Positions 1 through 6,022 of a DNA stretch of 6,022 nt are shown here, in pieces. Below the pieces are notes generated by a model, which ran no database searches, was not told the origin of the DNA, and was given only the letters and a program-made list of their open reading frames with translations. Origin of the DNA: Desulfobacterales bacterium (GTDB lineage Bacteria; Desulfobacterota; Desulfobacteria; Desulfobacterales; C00003060); contig JAUWMM010000128.1 in NCBI GenBank assembly GCA_030613145.1, forward strand, positions 1 to 6,022. The letters run 5' to 3'. Both the position numbers and the translations under genes were made by a program. Numbering within the stretch: position 1 is the stretch's first letter; every line of letters begins with the position of its first letter.

Positions 1-546
1 AAATGGGAGGAAAAGTCTTTTGAAGGGAAGACTGAATATCAGGTGACGCTTGAAGAAAACCAATTGTGTATTAGGGCTTCAAGCAACGCATCAGCTTCCG
101 GCCTTTACTACAAAATAGACTATGACACCAAGCAATACCCGCTCCTCATTTGGAGCTGGAAGGTTGACCACATTGTTTCAAGGGGAGATGCCCGGTATAA
201 GGATGGCGATGACTATGCAGCGAGAGTTTATGTGATTTTTCCTTCTTGGGCCTTCTGGAAGACCAAAGCCCTTAACTACGTATGGGCCAATAAGCTTCCT
301 AAAGGAGAAGCCGCTCCCAATCCTTTTACCAAAAACGCGATTATGATAGCAGTTGAAAGCGGACCCAAGCGAACAGGGTAATGGACTGAGGGGAAAAGGA
401 ACGTTCTTGAGGATTATCGCCGGTATTTTGGAGGAGAACCACCCAAGGTGGGGGCAATTGCAATAATGACCGACACCGACAACACCGGCGAGGCGGCTAC
501 CGCGTGGTATGGACCAATAACTATCCTTTCTGGCTCAAGCCAGTAA
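1..546 (+). pseudogene. DUF3047 family protein, 5'-truncated by the window and interrupted by an in-frame TAA
   Basis: Frame 1 is open from the first base, so the true start lies upstream of the window. The first 126 codons read as a DUF3047 protein: an ASGLYYKIDYD stretch, a P-L-L-I-W-S-W-K core (codons about 49-56), and G-DDYAARVYVIFPSW (about 71-84), followed by a YVWANKLPKGE segment and an ESG motif. A TAA at 379-381 then stops the frame. The same frame continues without any shift for 54 more codons (382-543) to a second TAA at 544-546. Those codons still look like the family's C-terminus: RNVLEDYRRYFG, then AIAIMTDTDNTGEAATAWYG. This indicates one nonsense change, probably CAA (Gln) to TAA, in an otherwise intact gene, or a sequencing error. 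DUF3047 proteins have no established function to my knowledge, and many are thought to be exported. The N-terminus is not visible, so export cannot be judged here. The family call is from memory of its motifs. Confidence 0.72.
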
Positions 547-580
547 AGGCTAAATGTCTTCTTAAGCTACGAACGGATTC

Positions 581-2758
581 ATGTTTGGCTATTTCTCAAC
601 GAAAGGTTTTAACAAATATCTTAAACGTGCCAAAAAGATATTGGACGAGAACTGGACCGGTTCGTACACGAAGCCTTCACCCAGTCTCTATCCCCATCAG
701 TGGAACTGGGATTCGGGTTTTATCGCGATCGGGTATTCTCATTACAACCAAAAGAGAGCTGAAATGGAGCTTCTGTCTTTATTCAATGCCCAATGGCCAA
801 ACGGCATGCTCCCCCAAATCGTCTTTAACCCTGAATCCCTAGGGAACTATTTTCCTGAACCGGATTTCTGGCAGGCGCCGGAAGGTCGACTGACAAGCGG
901 TATAACAATGCCGCCTTTGCACGCCATTGCCTGCCTTCACATTCTTGAAAATGCACAGGATCAGAAAGAGGCATCGTCGTTCTTGCGTAAGGTGTTTCCT
1001 CATTTGCTCGGATCTCACAGGTATTTTTATGAATACCGTGATCCAAATAATGAGGGCCTGGTCTACATTCGACACCCATGGGAATCCGGCATTGATAATT
1101 CTCCTAATTGGGATGCTCCACTTAAGGCCATTAAGATTGATAAGAGCAAATTGCCGGCATATGAGCGAAAAGACCTGAAATACGGCGTCCCGGCTGAAGA
1201 ACGTCCGAGGGACGAGGATTATGACCGTTACGTTTTTCTAGTCGATCTGTTTCGGAGAAATCAGTACGATGAGAAAATAATCTATGATGAATGCCCCTTC
1301 TTGATTCAGGATTCATTATTCAATTCTATTCTGTGCCGAGCTAATCAAGCTCTTTTGGAAATAGCCAACCACATAGGAGAAGACAATAGTGAGATTCGTG
1401 AGTGGACGGACCAGACAACCAGAGCGATAGGTGCCAAACTCTGGTGTGATAGGTGCCGGATTTTTGAGAGTTATGACCTTGTTCGCAAGAGCCATATCCA
1501 TGGGGCAACAGCAGCCGGCTTTTCCCCTCTGTTTGCTGGTGCTGCTACCAAAGAACAGGCGACAATGCTGTATGAGTATATGAACTCCATTCACTTCTGT
1601 GCCTTGCACCAGGGGAACTGCTTTACAATTCCAAATTTTGATATGACCCATGAAGCGTTTGATCCTCGCAACTATTGGCGCGGCCCGGTCTGGATCAACA
1701 TCAACTGGCTGCTCTCACACGGGCTAAAACGCTATGGTTATGCCGAAAAGGCCGACTCCATGAAAAGAGACGTTATGCAGCTTCCCGTACGATTTGGATT
1801 TCATGAATATTTTGATTCCGTGTCCGGTAAGGGATATGGATCGAATTCTTTTTCATGGACTGCGGCGCTCTTTATAGACATTCTTTACCATTACTACGAT
1901 AAGGATAAACATCGTTTATCTTTCTTGGCTCCAAACACTGTGAGAAAACTGAAACAACAGGTCGTTCTGAATTCAGTAGGGCCATCTGACACCAAGTTCG
2001 ACGCGAATTTAGCCGCCTCTCTGATGAAGACAATGAAAAGCTGCCAAGATAGATTTTACGACATAGATCGCGGTCTAGTCGATTATAAGAAGATGAAAGA
2101 GTCAACAGAATACAAGGATTATAAAGAACTATCATCCCAATTACATACCCTAGATTTGAACGAACTCACCACATACGAAGAAAAGCTTGCCTTCTGGATC
2201 AATCTTTACAACCTCATCGTGATTCAGGGCATCATTGACTTGGATATCGACACTTCAGTCAAGGAAGTAGCCGACTTTTTTCAGAAGGTCTGCTATCAGA
2301 TCGGTCCCCATTGTTTTTCTCCAGATGATATAGAGCATGGCATGCTGAGAGGCAATGCTCGCCCTCCTTATCGCCCTTTTCGTCAATTCAAAAAGCGGGA
2401 GCCACGATTAGCCTTTGTGATAGATCGTGTGGACCCTCGAATTCATTTCGCCCTGGTTTGCGGCTCAAGATCTTGTGCACCAATACGCTTCTATGACCCT
2501 AACGAAATCGAACAGCAGCTGGAATTGGCTGCCTATAAATTTGTCAATAGTTCCGAGGTAGTTATTCTACCAGAAGAAAACAAAATCATCATGTCCCAGG
2601 TTTTTGACTGGTACCAGCGAGATTTTGGTGGGAAAAAGGCCGTGCTCAAGTTCATAAAGGAACGGGTGGACTCTGATTGGAAAAGAGAATTTTTGACCGA
2701 AAATATCGAACAAGTGAAAGTTGAGTATCTGTTTTATGATTGGAACCTCAATCACTAG
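581..2758 (+). CDS. GH63/MGH-type glycoside hydrolase fused to a C-terminal DUF547 domain
   Basis: The 725-residue product has two parts. Residues 1 to about 440 resemble the (alpha/alpha)6-barrel glycosidases of the GH63/mannosylglycerate hydrolase (MGH1-like) group. Visible motifs are LYPHQWNWDSGF (36-47), NGMLPQIVF (74-82), HPWESGIDNSPNWD (165-178), YWRGPVWININW (365-376), FHEYFD (407-412) and SFSWTAAL (423-430). By family analogy D172 would be the general acid and E409 the general base; this is inference. Residues from about 475 to 725 form a DUF547 domain: EEKLAFWINLYN (533-544), DIEHGMLRG (583-591), DPRIHFALVCGSRSC (618-632) and a VFDWYQRDFGG block (674-684). No signal peptide or membrane segment is evident, so the protein is probably cytosolic. 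The ATG at 581 is the only sensible start, because an in-frame TAA sits at 563-565 and the WDSGF region must be included. No good Shine-Dalgarno sequence precedes it. The start lies 34 bases after the second stop of the DUF3047 frame. The substrate is unknown; candidates are glucosyl- or mannosyl-glycerate or trehalose-like sugars. Confidence 0.85.
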   Translation: MFGYFSTKGFNKYLKRAKKILDENWTGSYTKPSPSLYPHQWNWDSGFIAIGYSHYNQKRAEMELLSLFNAQWPNGMLPQIVFNPESLGNYFPEPDFWQAPEGRLTSGITMPPLHAIACLHILENAQDQKEASSFLRKVFPHLLGSHRYFYEYRDPNNEGLVYIRHPWESGIDNSPNWDAPLKAIKIDKSKLPAYERKDLKYGVPAEERPRDEDYDRYVFLVDLFRRNQYDEKIIYDECPFLIQDSLFNSILCRANQALLEIANHIGEDNSEIREWTDQTTRAIGAKLWCDRCRIFESYDLVRKSHIHGATAAGFSPLFAGAATKEQATMLYEYMNSIHFCALHQGNCFTIPNFDMTHEAFDPRNYWRGPVWININWLLSHGLKRYGYAEKADSMKRDVMQLPVRFGFHEYFDSVSGKGYGSNSFSWTAALFIDILYHYYDKDKHRLSFLAPNTVRKLKQQVVLNSVGPSDTKFDANLAASLMKTMKSCQDRFYDIDRGLVDYKKMKESTEYKDYKELSSQLHTLDLNELTTYEEKLAFWINLYNLIVIQGIIDLDIDTSVKEVADFFQKVCYQIGPHCFSPDDIEHGMLRGNARPPYRPFRQFKKREPRLAFVIDRVDPRIHFALVCGSRSCAPIRFYDPNEIEQQLELAAYKFVNSSEVVILPEENKIIMSQVFDWYQRDFGGKKAVLKFIKERVDSDWKREFLTENIEQVKVEYLFYDWNLNH

Positions 2759-2780
2759 ACTGGACAACATCTAGTTTTTT
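2754..2780 (+). terminator. Weak intrinsic-terminator-like hairpin between the glycosidase gene and zwf
   Basis: ACTAGA (2754-2759) pairs perfectly with TCTAGT (2770-2775) across a 10-base loop, and the hairpin is followed directly by five further T (2776-2780). The 5' arm overlaps the TAG stop of the upstream gene. The geometry is that of a rho-independent terminator, but the stem is only 6 bp with two G-C pairs, so it would be weak. It may give partial readthrough and lower zwf expression relative to the upstream gene, or it may be chance. Confidence 0.3.
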
Positions 2781-2784
2781 AAGT

Positions 2785-2792
2785 GGGAGGGG
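2785..2792 (+). promoter_or_regulatory. Strong ribosome binding site for zwf
   Basis: GGGAGGGG lies upstream of the ATG at 2799, with 8 bases between the GGAGG core (2786-2790) and the start codon. It supports the 2799 start even though that start gives about 37 residues before the Rossmann strand of the enzyme. Confidence 0.8.
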
Positions 2793-2798
2793 AAAGAA

Positions 2799-4397
2799 AT
2801 GGAACATAATATTGGGCAAAAGACTCAAGGCCAAGAAGCCGTCGTTAAGACCGAAGGGCCCTTCATTGCCCAAGGGTCCGGCTCATGCCTAATTGAGAGT
2901 CCTCTTGATCCGTGTGCCATCGTCATTATGGGGGCCTGTGGCGACCTGACAAGGAGAAAGATCATACGAGCGCTTTTCAGGCTGTTTCAAAATGACGTCT
3001 TGCCGGACCTTTTTTTAATTGTTGGAGTGGATCTCAATGATATGGACACAGAGGCGTATAGGGCTTTTATCAAAGAGTCCATAGAAACACTTGCTGGAGA
3101 AAACCTGACTGAGAAAGACTGGAACTCTTTTGCGGCACACCTGCATTACAAGAGCATGGATCCTGAGTCAAAATCGCCTTATGAGGAGCTACCAGGTTTC
3201 CTGAACGAGCAATTCCATGATCTCCATATGCCAGGGAATCGGCTGTTTTATCTTGCGGTCCCGCCCGCTCAGTACGTAAACATCATCAGAGACATGGGGA
3301 GAGCCGCTCTTTCGCACGAGAACGAAAACCGGCCAGGATGGTCCCGTGTGGTTATCGAAAAACCTTTTGGGCGGGATTTACAAAGTGCGCAGGATTTGAA
3401 CCGCCATATTCATCAATACTTTCGCGAAGATCAAGTCTATCGAATCGATCACTACCTGGCGAAGGAAACAGTGCAAAACATACTGATGTTCCGGTTTGCC
3501 AATGCCATCTTTGAACCTATATGGAACCGCCGGTACGTTGACCACGTGCAAATTACTGTTGCAGAAACCCTTGGTGTAGAGCACCGGGCTGTTTATTATG
3601 AGCAAGCCGGCGTCCTCAGAGACATGTTTCAAAATCATATACTCCAGCTCTTGGCCATGACTGCTATGGAGCCGCCCTCCCTGTTCGAGGCAGACCGTGT
3701 GAGGGATGAGAAAGTGAAGATTTTCCGCTCTCTCCGGCCTTTCCCGGTGGGACAACTTGATAATCACCTGGTTCTTGGGCAGTATACGTCCGGAACGATT
3801 GACGGGATGCCTTTACCTGGCTACAGAGAGGAGCCCAACATTGATAAGGATTCGTTGGTTCCTACTTTTGCAATGGCCAAGATATTCATCGACAACTGGC
3901 GTTGGCAGGGGGTGCCTTTTTACCTTCGCTCAGGCAAAAGAATGGCAAAAAAGATTACGGAAATTGCCATTCAGTTTAAGCAGGTCCCAAATCTGATGTT
4001 TCGCAATGTATTGGATGAAAGTATATACTCTAACGTGCTGGTGCTGGGAATCCAGCCCGATGAAAGGATTACCTTAACATTTCAAACAAAACTTCCAGGA
4101 GCAAAGGTCTGCCTTCAGCCGGTGACTATGGATTTTCATTACAGTTCAGTTCAGGAAGGTACCTTCTTGGATGCTTATGAAAAGGTGATATTAGATTGTC
4201 TAGTAGGCGATCACATGTTGTTTGTCCGCCAGGACGGCGTAGAAGCATGCTGGGGGTTTCTCTCTCCCATTCTTGATGCCTGCGAGACGTGTAAAGATCG
4301 AGAACAGTCTTTACACTATTACTCGGCAGGCACATGGGGCCCCCGCAGGGCAGATGACTTGATGAAAGATGAAGGACATGTATGGCGGATCATTTAG
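2799..4397 (+). CDS. zwf: Glucose-6-phosphate 1-dehydrogenase
   Basis: This enzyme oxidises glucose 6-phosphate to 6-phosphogluconolactone with reduction of NAD(P)+, the entry step of the oxidative pentose phosphate and Entner-Doudoroff routes, in the cytosol. The 532-residue product carries the family signatures in order: the nucleotide-binding [10 protein letters not shown] (45-54), [11 protein letters not shown] (184-194), the substrate site [13 protein letters not shown] (215-227), [10 protein letters not shown] (243-252), [11 protein letters not shown] (270-280) and YLRSGKRM (375-382). By alignment from memory to characterised enzymes, D217-H218 and the catalytic base H280 are all present. 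The usual DHYLGKE reads DHYLAKE here, a Gly-to-Ala change beside the substrate-binding Lys222. The protein is slightly longer than the usual 480-510 residues because of a polar N-terminal extension of about 37 residues. A very good Shine-Dalgarno sequence supports this start. No pgl or gnd gene follows directly, so the rest of the pathway must lie elsewhere. Confidence 0.96.
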   Translation: MEHNIGQKTQGQEAVVKTEGPFIAQGSGSCLIESPLDPCAIVIMGACGDLTRRKIIRALFRLFQNDVLPDLFLIVGVDLNDMDTEAYRAFIKESIETLAGENLTEKDWNSFAAHLHYKSMDPESKSPYEELPGFLNEQFHDLHMPGNRLFYLAVPPAQYVNIIRDMGRAALSHENENRPGWSRVVIEKPFGRDLQSAQDLNRHIHQYFREDQVYRIDHYLAKETVQNILMFRFANAIFEPIWNRRYVDHVQITVAETLGVEHRAVYYEQAGVLRDMFQNHILQLLAMTAMEPPSLFEADRVRDEKVKIFRSLRPFPVGQLDNHLVLGQYTSGTIDGMPLPGYREEPNIDKDSLVPTFAMAKIFIDNWRWQGVPFYLRSGKRMAKKITEIAIQFKQVPNLMFRNVLDESIYSNVLVLGIQPDERITLTFQTKLPGAKVCLQPVTMDFHYSSVQEGTFLDAYEKVILDCLVGDHMLFVRQDGVEACWGFLSPILDACETCKDREQSLHYYSAGTWGPRRADDLMKDEGHVWRII

Positions 4398-4590
4398 CTT
4401 CCATGCATATACGTCTCATTGTGGTCGGGCGCTACTTACTAATGAGAAACTTTTCCACTGGACATTGGTCTGGGCACAAAAACACGGTGCCCTGCCGCCA
4501 GTCACTCCAGAACAGACATCGTTGAGCCCTGTCTATGGCGTCGGGTAATTAAGGAACTCTTTAGTAAAGACAACACGGGAGGACATAAAA
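4398..4590 (+). other. 193-base intergenic region between zwf and the flavoprotein gene
   Basis: I see no convincing gene here. A perfect 6-bp inverted repeat, GGGCAC (4472-4477) with GTGCCC (4487-4492) around a 9-base loop, could form a hairpin. No T-run follows it, so it is not an intrinsic terminator of the usual kind. Just upstream of the next gene, CTTTAGTAAAG is a small 4-bp hairpin candidate. The gap is long enough to hold a separate promoter for the flavoprotein gene, but I could not identify a clear -35/-10 pair. A 56-codon frame at 4378-4548 overlaps the end of zwf and resembles nothing I know. Confidence 0.5.
4577..4583 (+). promoter_or_regulatory. Strong ribosome binding site for the flavoprotein gene
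   Basis: GGGAGGA is followed by 7 bases and then the ATG at 4591. It fixes the start, which also places the FAD-binding GGGAAG motif at residues 12-17, the normal distance from the N-terminus. Confidence 0.85.
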
Positions 4591-6022
4591 ATGTCAAAAC
4601 ACGATTATGACATGATCATCATTGGCGGAGGAGCCGCAGGGCTGACCGTAGCGGCCGGGGCGGCACAACTCGGGGCCAAAACGGCCTTGATCGAAAAGGA
4701 AAAATTGGGTGGAGATTGTCTGTACTATGGCTGCGTGCCGAGCAAAACCTTAATAAAGGCGGCCAAAGTCTACCATTATGCGAAAAACTTGAAGACTTTT
4801 GGCCTGCCGGAAGTAGAGGTCCCTCCCTGCAATCTCAAATCGGTTATGGATCATGTTAGGGGGGTGATTGATCACGTAGCCATGCACGACTCTGTAGAGC
4901 GGTTCCAGGGTCTGGGGGTCGAGGTGATCTTTGGAAGTCCGGAGTTTATTTCTGATCACGAAGTTAAAGTCGACGGGAAGGCTTTGTCCAGCAGCCGCTT
5001 CACGATTGCTACGGGCAGTCACCCCATGGTCATTCCTATTGAAGGATTACAAGAGACTGGTTTTATAACAAACGTTGAAACTTTTTCCCTGGAAAAGCTT
5101 CCAAGTCGACTTGTTGTCCTTGGCGCAGGCCCGATTGGCTCAGAGCTTGCCCTTGCATTTGCCAGGCTCGGAAGTAAAGTGACCCTGGTTGATGTATTGG
5201 AATACCCTTTAAACTTCGAAGACCACGACATTGCTGAGGTGGTCATCAAACAAATAGTTAATGATGGCATATCCTTGCGGATGAGTTCAAGAGCAAAGAA
5301 AGCTTATAAAGAGGGGAATCAAAAAGTCTTGCTTATTGAAAATAAAAACGGTAGCGAAGAAGCTATTCAATGCGATGAAATTCTCTTAGCCACCGGCCGC
5401 AGGCCAAATGTTGAAGGGCTGAATCTCGAGGCTGCAGGGGTCGAGTATACAAAAAATGGCATAGAAACCGATCTCCACATGCAGACAAGTCAAAAGCATA
5501 TCTCTGCTGCAGGAGACGTGAACGGCAAATTTCCCTTCACGCATATTGCGGGAGCCGAAGGTTCAACTATTGTAAGAAATGCGATTATGCACATACCAGG
5601 CAAGATTAATTACAACATGACCCCATGGGTTATCTTTACCGATCCGGAGATTGCATCAATCGGTTACAACGAAAAGCGTGCAAAAGAAGACAACGTTGAC
5701 TATGATATTCATGTTGAAAAGTTTGAAGAAGTTGATCGGGCTCTGGCCGAAAGTGAATATCAGGGGAAGATAAAAATCCTTACGGAGGCGGGTTCCGCTA
5801 AAATTATTGGGGTTCAAATTGTGGGACTTCATGCCGGAGAAATCATTGGGGCGTCCGTTTTGGCGGTGAACAAGGGCATGAAGCTATCTGACCTGGCAAC
5901 CCCAATCTTTGCCTATCCCACCCTGTCAGAGATCCACAAAAAGAGTGCCGGAAAATACTATTCCCAGAAGGTTTTTAGTCCCAAGGTAAGGAGTATTTTG
6001 AAGTTTATTTTCGGTTATCAGG
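4591..6022 (+). CDS. FAD-dependent pyridine nucleotide-disulfide oxidoreductase, mercuric reductase/lipoamide dehydrogenase-like, 3' end cut by the window
   Basis: The 477 visible codons cover nearly a whole class I flavoprotein disulfide reductase (usually about 450-480 residues), and the frame is still open at the window end. Motifs in order are: FAD-binding MIIIGGGAAG (8-17); redox-active disulfide GGDCLYYGCVPSK (40-52, C43 and C48); IATGSHP (139-145); NAD(P)-binding VVLGAGPIGSE (175-185) with Asp201 at the end of the second strand; LLATGRRPN (265-273); and the second FAD motif SAAGDVNG (305-312). The dimerisation domain follows from about 345 and contains AYPTLSE (441-447). Asp201 suggests NADH rather than NADPH, which is inference. 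True lipoamide dehydrogenases have His at the position of Tyr442, so this is probably not the E3 subunit of a 2-oxoacid dehydrogenase. It also lacks the N-terminal heavy-metal-binding domain of many MerA proteins. No 2-oxoacid dehydrogenase or mer genes are nearby. The real electron acceptor is unknown. Confidence 0.92.
   Translation, partial: MSKHDYDMIIIGGGAAGLTVAAGAAQLGAKTALIEKEKLGGDCLYYGCVPSKTLIKAAKVYHYAKNLKTFGLPEVEVPPCNLKSVMDHVRGVIDHVAMHDSVERFQGLGVEVIFGSPEFISDHEVKVDGKALSSSRFTIATGSHPMVIPIEGLQETGFITNVETFSLEKLPSRLVVLGAGPIGSELALAFARLGSKVTLVDVLEYPLNFEDHDIAEVVIKQIVNDGISLRMSSRAKKAYKEGNQKVLLIENKNGSEEAIQCDEILLATGRRPNVEGLNLEAAGVEYTKNGIETDLHMQTSQKHISAAGDVNGKFPFTHIAGAEGSTIVRNAIMHIPGKINYNMTPWVIFTDPEIASIGYNEKRAKEDNVDYDIHVEKFEEVDRALAESEYQGKIKILTEAGSAKIIGVQIVGLHAGEIIGASVLAVNKGMKLSDLATPIFAYPTLSEIHKKSAGKYYSQKVFSPKVRSILKFIFGYQ

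Noticed and set aside
379..381. TAA as a recoded codon (selenocysteine or pyrrolysine)
   Set aside because: Those use TGA and TAG respectively. TAA recoding is not expected in bacteria of this kind, so mutation or sequence error is simpler.
504..842. 112-codon + strand frame overlapping the start of the glycosidase gene
   Set aside because: It is in another frame over the clear glycosidase motifs (WNWDSGF and following) and shows no family character.
1316..1651. 111-codon antisense frame within the glycosidase gene
   Set aside because: It is antisense to well-conserved glycosidase sequence and has no recognisable motifs.
3378..3767. 129-codon antisense frame within zwf
   Set aside because: It lies fully opposite the conserved Zwf catalytic region, is not recognisable, and is best explained as a shadow of the coding strand.
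4472..4492. GGGCAC/GTGCCC hairpin as the zwf terminator
   Set aside because: The stem is good but it is followed by CTGCCGCC with no T-run, so it does not fit a rho-independent terminator.
4378..4548. A 56-codon + strand frame starting with ATG inside the end of zwf and ending at TAA 4546-4548
   Set aside because: It resembles no protein I know, its composition is odd, and its start has only a poorly spaced purine run. It is most likely chance, although a degraded gene remnant cannot be excluded.
4591..6022. Assigning merA or lpdA to the flavoprotein
   Set aside because: Key diagnostic features of both are missing or not visible, so no gene symbol is given.

Overview
The window holds four protein-coding loci, all on the + strand and packed closely. 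Base composition is near 48-50% GC by eye. Strong GGAGG-type ribosome binding sites mark the third and fourth genes. A DUF3047 gene, a DUF547 fusion, an NADP-type glucose-6-phosphate dehydrogenase and a 'mercuric-reductase-like' flavoprotein together suggest a free-living Gram-negative bacterium. Desulfobacterota (the former Deltaproteobacteria) is my best guess. That placement comes from gene content and family feel, not from any search.

Layout: (1) 1-546 is the 3' part of a DUF3047 gene. Its reading frame is cut by an in-frame TAA at 379-381, while the family similarity continues past that stop in the same frame to 544-546. (2) 581-2758 encodes a 725-residue protein. Its first 440 or so residues look like a GH63/mannosylglycerate-hydrolase-type (alpha/alpha)6 glycoside hydrolase, and its last 250 or so are a complete-looking DUF547 domain. 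(3) 2799-4397 encodes glucose-6-phosphate dehydrogenase (zwf), 40 bases downstream, with a weak terminator-like hairpin in the gap. (4) After 193 bases with no convincing gene, 4591 onward encodes a pyridine nucleotide-disulfide oxidoreductase of the lipoamide dehydrogenase/mercuric reductase superfamily, which runs off the window end after 477 codons, probably close to its natural end.

How they may work together: a cytosolic glycosidase could release hexose from a small glycoside such as a glucosyl- or mannosyl-glycerate or a trehalose-like compound. Once phosphorylated by a kinase encoded elsewhere, glucose would feed Zwf, which makes NADPH and 6-phosphogluconolactone. The flavoprotein would add a further redox function of unknown substrate. 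This link rests on adjacency and general family knowledge only.

The points most worth a second look are the GH-DUF547 fusion, the single nonsense codon in the DUF3047 gene, and the replacement of the lipoamide dehydrogenase active-site His by Tyr in the flavoprotein. I found no tRNA, rRNA, CRISPR array, insertion sequence or clear mobile element.
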